DNA of 22,999 nucleotides from Ruminococcaceae bacterium UBA5401 (lineage in GTDB: Bacteria; Bacillota; Clostridia; Oscillospirales; Acutalibacteraceae): contig DHOB01000032.1 in assembly GCA_002409675.1 (NCBI GenBank), positions 1 to 22,999 on the forward strand, written 5' to 3'. Each line of letters opens with the position of its first letter. Position 1 is the first letter of the stretch. Positions 14,544-20,951 of the stretch are shown in pieces. A program made the translations under genes and the position numbers. The notes beneath the pieces are model-generated. The model was not told the origin of the DNA. It worked only from the letters and a program-made list of their open reading frames with translations, and made no database searches.

Positions 14544-15563
14544 TTACGCCTTCAGGTAAATCAGGTGCGCCACGGACGGGATGCTCTCCCCCTGCTGCGA
14601 GGAGGTGGGCGACAGCAGCGCCCCCGTGCCGAGGAACAGAACCTTGTGCAGGCTGCCCGCCGTCATCCGCTGCAGAATCACCGAGCACAGGATGGCCGCG
14701 CTGCATCCGCAGCCGGAGCCGCCCGCGTGCACGTCCTGCTTTTCGAGGTCGTAAATCATCAGCCCGCAGTCGTTGTGCACGGCCGAGATGTCTTTCCCCT
14801 CTTTTTTCATCAGCTCCTCCAGCAGGTTCCCGCCGACCATGCCGAGGTCGCCCGTGAGGATCAGGTCGTAATCCTTCGGCGCGGTGCCGGTGTCGCTGAA
14901 ATAGTCCAGCAGCGTCTGTGCGGCGGCGGGGGCCATGGCCGCGCCCATGTTGTTGGGGTCCTTGACGCCGTAGTCGGTGATGCGGCCGAACGTGACCGCC
15001 TGCAGCCCGACCTTGGCGGTCGGGTACTCTTCCCGCTTGCCGAGGATGACGGCCCCGGCGGCCGTGGCCGTCCACTGGGCGGTGGGCGTGCGCTGGCCGC
15101 CGTACTCCAGCGGGTAGCGGTACTGCCGCTCGGCGGAGCAGAAATGGGACGAGGTGACCGCCGCCGCGCGCGAGGCCGCGCCCGCTTCCACGAACAGCGA
15201 GGCGATGCCGAGCGTCTGCGCCATGGTGGAGCAGGCCCCGTACTGCCCGAGGAACGGGATGTCGAGGCTGCGCAGGCCGAACGTGGACGAGATGCACTGG
15301 TTCAGCAGGTCGCCGGCGAAGATGCAGTCGACGTCGGTGTTGTTGAGGTTCGCCTTGTGCAGCGCGAGGTGGATGGCCTCGTTCTGCAGGCGGCTTTCGG
15401 CTTTTTCCCAGCTGGATTCCCCCAGGGTGGTGTCCTTGTGGCACTGGTCGTAATATTGACCGCAGGGCCCTTCGCTCTCTTTTTTGCCGACCACCGACGC
15501 AAAGCCGAGCACGGCGGGGTTGGCCTGAAGCTCAATCGTGTATTTTCCCACTCTCGCAGGCAT
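14544..15563 (-). CDS. spoVAD: Stage V sporulation protein AD (DPA-binding SpoVAD)
   Basis: SpoVAD is a thiolase/ketosynthase-fold protein at the inner spore membrane that binds Ca-dipicolinic acid and takes part in its uptake during sporulation and its release at germination. The product is 339 aa, matching the family length of about 338. Recognisable segments are GKKESEGPCGQYYD, GESSWEKAESRL, FAGDLLNQCISSTFGLR, the thiolase-position cysteine in LGQYGACSTM (Cys111), SSHFCSAERQYRYPLEYGGQR and the C-terminal GSGCGCSAAIL...LFLGTGALLSPTSSQQG. ATG 15563 has GGGAG ten bases upstream; a GTG at 15572 is too close to that site. It follows spoVAC after 36 bp. The usual next gene, spoVAE, is absent: the next gene is the convergent mutase. 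Confidence 0.97.
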   Translation of the reverse strand: MPARVGKYTIELQANPAVLGFASVVGKKESEGPCGQYYDQCHKDTTLGESSWEKAESRLQNEAIHLALHKANLNNTDVDCIFAGDLLNQCISSTFGLRSLDIPFLGQYGACSTMAQTLGIASLFVEAGAASRAAAVTSSHFCSAERQYRYPLEYGGQRTPTAQWTATAAGAVILGKREEYPTAKVGLQAVTFGRITDYGVKDPNNMGAAMAPAAAQTLLDYFSDTGTAPKDYDLILTGDLGMVGGNLLEELMKKEGKDISAVHNDCGLMIYDLEKQDVHAGGSGCGCSAAILCSVILQRMTAGSLHKVLFLGTGALLSPTSSQQGESIPSVAHLIYLKA

Positions 15564-15599
15564 TGAAAACACGCTCCCTTCTCATCGGCTCCGCGCCGC

Positions 15600-16043
15600 T
15601 CAATACAGATGGAAAAACCAGAGGATCAGCCCGTAGATGACCGACGCCGCGGTGCCGTAAACCAGCACGGGGCCGGCAATCATGAACATCTTGCTGCCGA
15701 TTCCAATCACATATCCCTCGCTTTTGAACTCCATGGCCGGCGAGACGATGGAGTTGGCAAAGCCGGTGATGGGGACCAGCGTGCCCGCGCCGCCGTACTT
15801 GGCCAGGTTGTCGTACACGCGCAGGGCCGTGAGGATGGCGCTGAGCGCGACCAGCGTCATGGATTCAAACGCGGCGGCCCCGTCTTTGCCGAGGCCGAGC
15901 GACAGGTACCAGTTCTGGAACACCTGCCCCAGCGTGCAGATGGTCCCGCCAAACAGAAAGGCCATCAGCATGTTCTTGCCGTAGGTCGTGCCGGGCGAGG
16001 CCTTTTCCGCCATCGTCTTGTATTCTTTTTTGGATACCGTCAA
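15600..16043 (-). CDS. spoVAC: Stage V sporulation protein AC (SpoVAC)
   Basis: SpoVAC is a small polytopic inner-membrane protein of the spore, proposed as the mechanosensitive or channel part of the SpoVA Ca-DPA translocation complex. The product is 147 aa with about four membrane segments. It shows the family signatures AFLFGGTICTLGQVFQNWY, GGAGTLVPITGFANSIVSPAMEFKSEG and GIGSKMFMIAGPVLVYG. The start is a TTG at 16043 with GAGGG eight bases upstream; the resulting N-terminus (MTVSKKEYKTMAEKASP) aligns with known SpoVAC, whereas the ATG at 16013 would remove it. It is first gene of a spoVAC-spoVAD unit behind a candidate sigma-G promoter. Confidence 0.97.
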   Translation of the reverse strand: MTVSKKEYKTMAEKASPGTTYGKNMLMAFLFGGTICTLGQVFQNWYLSLGLGKDGAAAFESMTLVALSAILTALRVYDNLAKYGGAGTLVPITGFANSIVSPAMEFKSEGYVIGIGSKMFMIAGPVLVYGTAASVIYGLILWFFHLY

Positions 16044-16077
16044 TTCGTTTGCCCTCTTTCCCTCAAACTTTCTCTGT

Positions 16078-16106
16078 TATTCTGCCAAGCGTCCCGGCAA
16101 ATATGC
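16078..16106 (-). promoter_or_regulatory. Candidate sigma-G promoter of spoVAC-spoVAD
   Basis: On the minus strand GCATA (16106-16102), a 17-bp spacer and CAGAATA (16084-16078) match the forespore sigma-G pattern (GHATR and CATNHTA) with one mismatch. The leader to the TTG start would be about 27 nt. SpoVA operons are known sigma-G targets, which supports the call. Confidence 0.7.
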
Positions 16107-16121
16107 GCGCCTGCGCGCCCG

Positions 16122-16151
16122 GAATGAAACGCCGCAAAACGGCGAATCCTA
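16122..16151 (+). promoter_or_regulatory. Possible sigma-G promoter of the tocopherol-cyclase-like gene
   Basis: GAATG (16122-16126), an 18-bp spacer and AATCCTA (16145-16151) fit the sigma-G pattern with one mismatch (A for C at the first -10 base). No sigma-A promoter is visible in this gap. The motif is short, so a chance match is possible. Confidence 0.35.
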
Positions 16152-16197
16152 AGCGACGGGCGGGCGTCGGCCCGCGGATTTGCCGGGAGGGGAGAAA

Positions 16198-17079
16198 ATG
16201 GGCGGTTTCCATGGCGGCGGGCGCCGGCCGTATTTTGAAGGATGGTATTTCAAGCAGCAGAACGAGACGGACACCGTGGCGCTGATTCCGGCGTTCCATA
16301 TCGACCGGGCGGGCCGCCGGTCGGCCTCGCTGCAGGTCGTCTGGAACGAAAAATCATTCGGCTTCGCCTTTCCGGAAGGGGCGTTTCGCGCCGGAAAAGG
16401 CGGGCTTCCCATGGCGGTCGGGGATTCTGTCTTTTCTGCGCGCGGTTGCCGGCTGAACGCGCGCTCGCGGGGCTGCGAAATTGCGGGCGAGCTGCGCTAC
16501 GGCCCGTTTCAGCCGCCCGCCGGGGACATCATGGGGCCGTTCCGCTTTGTGCCGTTCCTCGAGTGCCGCCACAGCGTCCTCAGCCTGCGGCACCGTGTGG
16601 ACGGCGAACTTTCCGTCAACGGAAAAAGCGTCGCTTTCCGCGGGGCGGCCGGCTATGCGGAGGGCGACCGGGGCCGGTCGTTCCCGCGCAGCTATGCCTG
16701 GACGCAGTGCTCGGCCGAAGCCGGCTGCGTGATGCTCTCCGCGGCCGAGGTGCCGCTGGGCGGGCGGTGCTTCACGGGCTGCGTGGGCGCGGTCCTGCGG
16801 GGCGGCAGAGAGACCCGCATCGCGACCTACCGCGGGGCGAAGGTGCTGCGCGCCGGGGAAGGGGAGATTCTGATCCGCCAGGGCGGGCTGACCTTGGGCG
16901 CAAAGCTGCTGGAGCCCGCGGGCGGCTGCCTGCTGCGGGCGCCGGTCGAGGGCGGCATGACCCGCACCGTGCGCGAAAGCGCCGCCTGCCGCGTGCGCTA
17001 CACCTGCCGCAGGGACGGCGTTCCGCTGTTCGATTTTGAGAGCGGGCGCGCCGGCTTTGAGAGCGCCCGGCGGGATTGA
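16198..17079 (+). CDS. Tocopherol cyclase-like family protein
   Basis: This 293-aa protein resembles the tocopherol cyclase family (two lipocalin-like beta-barrel halves). Plant members close the chromanol ring of vitamin E; bacterial relatives in non-photosynthetic Firmicutes have no established reaction. Family-type segments are the opening RRPYFEGWYFKQQN, ALIPAFHID, GPFRFVPFLECRHSVLSLRH in the middle and YAEGDRGRSFPRSYAWTQC, where plant proteins also have a conserved YxExDWGxxFPxxWxW-type motif. ATG 16198 has GGAGG seven bases upstream; a TTG at 16180 is less likely. There is no signal peptide. It is divergent from spoVAC, and the next gene has its own promoter. A lipid- or isoprenoid-binding role is inference. 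Confidence 0.82.
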   Translation: MGGFHGGGRRPYFEGWYFKQQNETDTVALIPAFHIDRAGRRSASLQVVWNEKSFGFAFPEGAFRAGKGGLPMAVGDSVFSARGCRLNARSRGCEIAGELRYGPFQPPAGDIMGPFRFVPFLECRHSVLSLRHRVDGELSVNGKSVAFRGAAGYAEGDRGRSFPRSYAWTQCSAEAGCVMLSAAEVPLGGRCFTGCVGAVLRGGRETRIATYRGAKVLRAGEGEILIRQGGLTLGAKLLEPAGGCLLRAPVEGGMTRTVRESAACRVRYTCRRDGVPLFDFESGRAGFESARRD

Positions 17080-17104
17080 CCCGCCCGCCCCGCGGTGCTA
17101 TGAT
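17076..17104 (+). promoter_or_regulatory. Sigma-A promoter of the GNAT gene at 17131
   Basis: TTGACC (17076-17081), a 17-bp spacer and TATGAT (17099-17104). The -35 box overlaps the stop codon of the preceding gene. The leader is about 20 nt. Confidence 0.75.
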
Positions 17105-17130
17105 GATGGCAAAACGGAGGGGGAAGGCGG

Positions 17131-17904
17131 ATGGAAACGGATTCGGAGCGCCGGGCGCTGGCGTACCTTGCGAAGGACCCGCTGCTGCACCTGAACATGA
17201 CGGAGGCCATCCGGTGCGGCGCGGCGAAGCTGCTGCGGGTCACGGAAAAGAGCGTGCTGCTTTACAGCACGGCCGGCCGCGTCTGCATGGCCAGCGCCGC
17301 GGACCCGGCGGAGGCGGAGCGCCTGGCGGGCGCCTGTAAACCGCAGGAGCTTTACGCCGTGTGCCGGCCGTTTCTGGCGGATGCGCTGACAGCGCGGTTC
17401 GGTCTGGTGAAAGGGATGGAGTGCCGGCAGGCGGCGTACCTGGGGCGCGCCCCGCTTCCCGAGCCGCAATCCCCCGCTTTCATCCGCCCGCTCGACGAGC
17501 GGCACCTGCCGTTCATCCGCGCACACTACAACATCGTGGATTCCCCCGGCTACCTTCGCGGGCTGCTCCGGGCCGGCGGCGTGCTCGGCGCGTTCGTCCC
17601 CGGGGACCCGCTGCCCGCGGGCTTCATCGGCATGCACGCGGAGGGCACCATCGGCATGCTGCAGGTGCTGCCGCAGTACCGCCGCAGGGGGATTGCCCTT
17701 GCGCTGGAGGTCCGCATGGTCAACCGCCTCCTCGCCCGCGGAAAGATTCCGTTCGCCCAGATTGCCGTCGGAAACACCGCCTCGATGTGCCTGCAGAGAA
17801 AGCTCGGGTTCTCGATTTCGGACCGCTCGATTTTCTGGCTTTCCGAAGAAAGACCGGCCGAAACGGTTGACAGCGGCGCGCCGGCGCGCTATCCTGATAC
17901 ATAG
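17131..17904 (+). CDS. GNAT family N-acetyltransferase with long N-terminal domain
   Basis: This 257-aa protein has its GNAT/FR47-like domain in the C-terminal half (about 130-245). The acetyl-CoA-binding loop is VLPQYRRRGIALALEVRMVN, preceded by the strand TIGMLQ and followed by IAVGNTASMCLQRKLGF and SDRSIFWL. The N-terminal half (1-125) looks like the partly degenerate first GNAT-like lobe seen in GLYAT-type enzymes. ATG 17131 lies seven bases after GGAGGGGG. The gene has its own promoter, and its 3' end contains the promoter of the folT leader. The substrate is unknown; no pathway neighbour helps. Confidence 0.82.
   Translation: METDSERRALAYLAKDPLLHLNMTEAIRCGAAKLLRVTEKSVLLYSTAGRVCMASAADPAEAERLAGACKPQELYAVCRPFLADALTARFGLVKGMECRQAAYLGRAPLPEPQSPAFIRPLDERHLPFIRAHYNIVDSPGYLRGLLRAGGVLGAFVPGDPLPAGFIGMHAEGTIGMLQVLPQYRRRGIALALEVRMVNRLLARGKIPFAQIAVGNTASMCLQRKLGFSISDRSIFWLSEERPAETVDSGAPARYPDT
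17867..17895 (+). promoter_or_regulatory. Promoter of the THF riboswitch-folT unit
   Basis: A perfect -35 TTGACA (17867-17872), a 17-bp spacer and TATCCT (17890-17895), inside the last codons of the GNAT gene. The transcript would begin near 17902, about 70 nt before the riboswitch aptamer. Confidence 0.7.
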
Positions 17905-17908
17905 GAGA

Positions 17909-17944
17909 AGCCGCGGAACGGGCCCGCGCACCGGGTCTGCGGCT
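17909..17944 (+). other. Leader hairpin upstream of the riboswitch
   Basis: AGCCGC (17909-17914) pairs with GCGGCT (17939-17944), enclosing a smaller stem GCCCG/CGGGT. No U-tract follows. It may mark the 3' end of the GNAT message or insulate the aptamer. Confidence 0.4.
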
Positions 17945-17971
17945 CCCAATTCACTGACAAATTGAACAGAT

Positions 17972-18076
17972 GGCAGAGTAGGAAACCGCGGGTCATGTGT
18001 CCGGGGAACGGGGAGTTGATCCCGGAACGGAAAACCTGCGAAAGGCTTGCCGTGCGGTTTCCGCATCCCGCTGCCG
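17972..18076 (+). ncRNA. THF (tetrahydrofolate) riboswitch
   Basis: The sequence has the THF class I architecture. P1 is GGCAG (17972-17976) with CTGCC (18071-18075). The conserved AGTAG strand follows P1, P2 is GGAAACCGC (17981-17989) with a perfect partner GCGGTTTCC (18054-18062), and the central GGGGAGTTGATCCC element and a further ACGG/CCGT arm come between. The 3' conserved CCGCATCCCGCTGCC closes the element. It directly precedes folT. A likely expression platform follows: CCCTCCTT (18092-18099) can pair with the folT ribosome-binding site AGGGAGGG (18124-18131), pointing to translational control. The alternative GGGG/CCCC hairpin (18083-18094) would compete with that pairing. Confidence 0.92.
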
Positions 18077-18138
18077 CATACCGGGGGCATCCCCTCCTTT
18101 ATGTGGCTGTGCTTGCCATGTTCAGGGAGGGATTTTTT

Positions 18139-18741
18139 ATGCTACAAAACGTTCGCAGCTCGTTCCTTTCGCCGGCGTACTGGGCCGCCGCGGCCGCGGA
18201 GCTGAAGCGGCCGCGGTCGCTGGTGCTGGCCGGCCTGACCGCGGCGCTCAGCGCCGTTCTGTCTTCCGTCTACATCCCCGTGGGCCTCAACCTGCGGGTG
18301 ACCGCCGCGTTCCTCGCCGTGGCGTTCGGCTCCATGCTGTTCGGGCCGGTCGTCGGCCTGTTCGCGGGGCTGGCCTCGGACCTTGTGGGGTATGTGCTTT
18401 CACCCGGCGGCGTGTTTTTCCCCGGCTACACGTTTTCCAGCATGCTGGCGTTTTTCCTCTACGGCCTGTTTCTCTACCGCAGCCGCCCGACCGTCCTGCG
18501 CATCCTGCTGATGAAGCTCCTCATCAACTACGGCGTGCACGTGGGCCTCGGCTCGCTGTGGAGCAGCATCCTGTACGGAAAGGGATATTCCTATTTCTTC
18601 GCCCGCAGCCTGCTGAAAAACACGATTCTGCTGCCGCTGGAGGTGGCCGCCCTCGCCGCGGTCTTCCACGCGCTGCTGCCCCTGCTGCGGCGGCAGGGCC
18701 TTCTGCCGGAGCGGGGCGGGAAAAAACTTCCCCCCGCCTGA
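18139..18741 (+). CDS. folT: ECF transporter S component for folate, FolT family
   Basis: FolT is the substrate-binding membrane subunit that, with the shared energy-coupling module EcfAA'T, imports folates. The protein is 200 aa with about six membrane helices. Typical segments are VPVG-like VYIPVGLNLRVTAAF, FGPVVGLFAGLASDLVGYV, SPGGVFFPGYTFSSMLAFFLYG and the C-terminal FARSLLKNTILLPLEVAALA. ATG 18139 has GGAGGG about seven bases upstream. A longer frame starting at 17962 would translate through the riboswitch and is rejected. Expression is under the THF riboswitch, which itself supports the folate assignment. No EcfA or EcfT genes are nearby, as expected for a group II ECF transporter. Confidence 0.95.
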   Translation: MLQNVRSSFLSPAYWAAAAAELKRPRSLVLAGLTAALSAVLSSVYIPVGLNLRVTAAFLAVAFGSMLFGPVVGLFAGLASDLVGYVLSPGGVFFPGYTFSSMLAFFLYGLFLYRSRPTVLRILLMKLLINYGVHVGLGSLWSSILYGKGYSYFFARSLLKNTILLPLEVAALAAVFHALLPLLRRQGLLPERGGKKLPPA

Positions 18742-18757
18742 CTTCCCGTTGAAAAAT

Positions 18758-18788
18758 TCTCCGCCGTGAAAGGGCGGAGAGTTTTTTT
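18758..18788 (+). terminator. Intrinsic terminator of folT
   Basis: The 8-bp stem TCTCCGCC/GGCGGAGA (18758-18765 and 18773-18780) with a 7-base loop is followed by G and seven Ts (18782-18788). Confidence 0.93.
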
Positions 18789-18820
18789 GCTAAAAATTTA
18801 ACAAATAGCCGTAATTCCTC

Positions 18821-18849
18821 TTGAAGGCCCCAAAAAGAAGTTGTATAAT
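18821..18849 (+). promoter_or_regulatory. Sigma-A promoter of pckG
   Basis: TTGAAG (18821-18826), a 17-bp spacer and TATAAT (18844-18849). The leader to the ATG is about 40 nt. Confidence 0.88.
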
Positions 18850-18896
18850 GCAAACTGGAGTAAATTTCAATAGGCCATTGGGCGAAAGGAGAAATT

Positions 18897-20660
18897 ATGA
18901 CTCAAAATCAATCCGTATTGAAGTGGACAGGGGAAATGAAGGACCTTGTCCGACCGGACAAGGTCCTGTGGATCGACGGTTCCCGGCAGCAGATCGAGGC
19001 GCTGCGGGCGCAGGCCTGCAGAACGGGCGAGATGGTTAAGCTGAACCAGGAAAAGCTGCCGGACTGCTACCTGCACCGCACGGCGGTCAACGACGTGGCC
19101 CGCGTGGAGGGCCGCACGTTCATCTGCTCCCGCAAGGAAGAGGACGCGGGGCCGACCAACCACTGGATGGACCCGCAGAAAGCCTATAAAATGCTGTACG
19201 ACATCGCACGGGGAAGCTACCAGGGCCGCACCATGTACGTCATTCCGTACTCGATGGGTCCCATCGGCTCCCCGTTTTCCAAGATCGGCCTCGAGGTTAC
19301 GGATTCCATTTACGTGGTGCTGAACATGTCCATCATGACCCGCGTGGGCGACAGGGTGCTCGAGACCCTCGGCGACAGCGACGACTGGGTGCGCGGCCTG
19401 CACTGCAAGTGCAACATCGACGCCGAAAAACGCTATATCTGCCATTTTCCGGAGGACAACACCATCATTTCCGTGAACTCCGGCTACGGCGGCAACGTGC
19501 TGCTCGGCAAAAAGTGCTTTGCGCTGCGCATCGCCTCCTACCTCGGCAAAAAAGAGGGCTGGATGGCCGAGCACATGCTGATCCTCGGCATCCAGAACCC
19601 GAAGGGCGAGATCCACTACGTGGCGGCGGCGTTCCCGTCCGCCTGCGGCAAGACGAACCTGGCCATGCTGATTCCGCCGGAAGTCTACCGCAGAAAAGGC
19701 TACAAGGCGTGGACGGTCGGCGACGATATCGCCTGGATGCGCATCGGCCCGGACGGCAGGCTGTGGGCCGTGAACCCCGAAAACGGCTTCTTCGGCGTGG
19801 CGCCCGGCACCAACACCAAATCCAACCCGAACGCGCTGGCAACCACAAAATCCGGCACCATCTTCACCAATGTGGCCCTGAACCTGGACGACAACACCGT
19901 CTGGTGGGAGGGCCTCGACCACAACCCGCCGAAGCACGGCGTGGACTGGACCGGCAAGCCGTGGGACGGCACCACCGCGAAGACCAAGGGCGCGCACCCC
20001 AACAGCCGCTTTACCGCGCCGGCAAAGAACTGCCCCTGCCTGAGCCCCGAGTTCGACAGCGGCAAGGGCGTGCCGATTTCCGCGATTATCTTCGGCGGCC
20101 GCCGCGCGCACACCACCCCGCTGGTCTACCAGTCCCGCGACTGGAACAACGGCGTGTTCGTCGGCTCCATCATGGCTTCCGAGACCACGGCTGCCGCGAC
20201 GGGCGCCGTGGGCGTGGTGCGCCGCGACCCGATGGCCATGCTGCCGTTCTGCGGCTACAACATGGGCGACTATTTCGCGCACTGGATTGAGATGGGCGAA
20301 AAACTCGGCGACAAAGCCCCGAAGATTTTCAACGTCAACTGGTTCCGCCTGGACGACAAGGGCCACTTCATCTGGCCGGGCTTCGGCGACAACCTGCGTG
20401 CGGTGGACTGGATTTTGAAGCGCTGCGAAGGCGAGGTCGGCGCCGTCGAAACGCCGATCGGCTTCGTGCCGAAGGCGGAGGACATCAACCTCGAGGGCCT
20501 CAGCCTCGACCGCGGAACCCTGCAGGGCATCCTCGATGTGGACAAGACCGAATGGAGAAAAGAAGCGGCCAACATCGAAGAATTCTACAAGAAATTCGGC
20601 GACAAGCTGCCGGCGCAGCTCCGCAGCGAGCTGAAAAGCCTGAAGGCCCGCCTGCAGTAA
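18897..20660 (+). CDS. pckG: Phosphoenolpyruvate carboxykinase (GTP)
   Basis: PckG interconverts oxaloacetate and PEP with GTP/GDP. In fermentative Clostridia it can run towards carboxylation as well as gluconeogenesis. The product is 587 aa, within the GTP-family range of about 590-620. Landmarks are the PEP/oxaloacetate-binding arginine region (YVIPYSMGPIGSPFSKIGLEVTDS), the Mn-binding GGNVLLGKK segment and the P-loop FPSACGKTN (246-254) with the reactive Cys250. The metal/nucleotide strand WTVGDDIAWMR, NPENGFFGVAPGT, the GTP-family loop FGGRRAHTTPLVYQ and GVVRRDPMAMLPFCGYNMGDYF also stand out. ATG 18897 has AAAGGAG at a good distance. It is a single-gene unit with a strong promoter and terminator. 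The P-loop cysteine and overall sequence exclude the ATP-type enzyme. Confidence 0.98.
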   Translation: MTQNQSVLKWTGEMKDLVRPDKVLWIDGSRQQIEALRAQACRTGEMVKLNQEKLPDCYLHRTAVNDVARVEGRTFICSRKEEDAGPTNHWMDPQKAYKMLYDIARGSYQGRTMYVIPYSMGPIGSPFSKIGLEVTDSIYVVLNMSIMTRVGDRVLETLGDSDDWVRGLHCKCNIDAEKRYICHFPEDNTIISVNSGYGGNVLLGKKCFALRIASYLGKKEGWMAEHMLILGIQNPKGEIHYVAAAFPSACGKTNLAMLIPPEVYRRKGYKAWTVGDDIAWMRIGPDGRLWAVNPENGFFGVAPGTNTKSNPNALATTKSGTIFTNVALNLDDNTVWWEGLDHNPPKHGVDWTGKPWDGTTAKTKGAHPNSRFTAPAKNCPCLSPEFDSGKGVPISAIIFGGRRAHTTPLVYQSRDWNNGVFVGSIMASETTAAATGAVGVVRRDPMAMLPFCGYNMGDYFAHWIEMGEKLGDKAPKIFNVNWFRLDDKGHFIWPGFGDNLRAVDWILKRCEGEVGAVETPIGFVPKAEDINLEGLSLDRGTLQGILDVDKTEWRKEAANIEEFYKKFGDKLPAQLRSELKSLKARLQ

Positions 20661-20693
20661 CCGCTTTTGCGTTTTATCGTCTTTTCCCCCCGA

Positions 20694-20729
20694 AAAAGTT
20701 CCGCGGAATCCCTCATTCCGCGGAATTTT
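20694..20729 (+). terminator. Intrinsic terminator of pckG
   Basis: The perfect 11-bp stem TTCCGCGGAAT/ATTCCGCGGAA (20699-20709 and 20715-20725) has a 5-base loop. It is preceded by an A-tract and followed by TTTT, which extend the pairing. Confidence 0.92.
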
Positions 20730-20805
20730 CTGCACTTAGGCATCTCATCTTCAGAAAAGTATGAATAATCTGTTTCAAAAATGAGAAATTTGTGTAAATA
20801 AACCA

Positions 20806-20834
20806 TTGCGCCGCGCCCTGAAAATCCTTATACT
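20806..20834 (+). promoter_or_regulatory. Promoter of the NCS2 permease gene
   Basis: TTGCGC (20806-20811), a 17-bp spacer and TATACT (20829-20834). The -10 overlaps a tandem direct repeat ATCCTTATAC at 20824-20833 and 20835-20844, so a second -10-like TATACA lies 11 bp further on. Confidence 0.6.
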
Positions 20835-20885
20835 ATCCTTATACATTCTATATTTCTATGCCCGCCCGATATCCGAATTTCCCGA

Positions 20886-20924
20886 TGCCTGCGCAAAAGC
20901 GGCTTTTGAGGCGCGCGGCAGGCA
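20886..20924 (+). other. Structured leader element before the NCS2 permease
   Basis: TGCCTGC (20886-20892) pairs with GCAGGCA (20918-20924). Inside, CAAAAG (20894-20899) pairs with CTTTTG (20903-20908) over a three-base loop. The element ends 11 bases before the GGAGGG ribosome binding site. It has no U-tract after it and does not show the conserved core of the purine riboswitch. Its function is unknown. Confidence 0.5.
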
Positions 20925-20951
20925 ATTATTTTACCGGAGGGATCATAAAAA

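Noticed and set aside
14531..14545. Terminator at the end of the phosphohexomutase gene
   Set aside because: The stem is only 4-5 bp with a 1-3 base loop before TTTT, too weak to call.
16049..16285. Small open frame upstream of the tocopherol-cyclase-like gene
   Set aside because: It crosses the spoVAC promoter and the real start at 16198, has no ribosome binding site and resembles no protein.
17962..18138. N-terminal extension of folT by 59 codons
   Set aside because: It would translate through the THF riboswitch and has no ribosome binding site, while ATG 18139 has a strong one.
18867..20735. 622-codon open frame antisense to pckG
   Set aside because: It is a shadow of a GC-rich coding frame; composition is typical of an antisense artefact and it runs through the pckG promoter-leader and terminator.
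20841..20951. Purine riboswitch in front of the NCS2 permease
   Set aside because: The three-way-junction core and conserved loop-loop sequences are not present; only a two-tier hairpin is seen.
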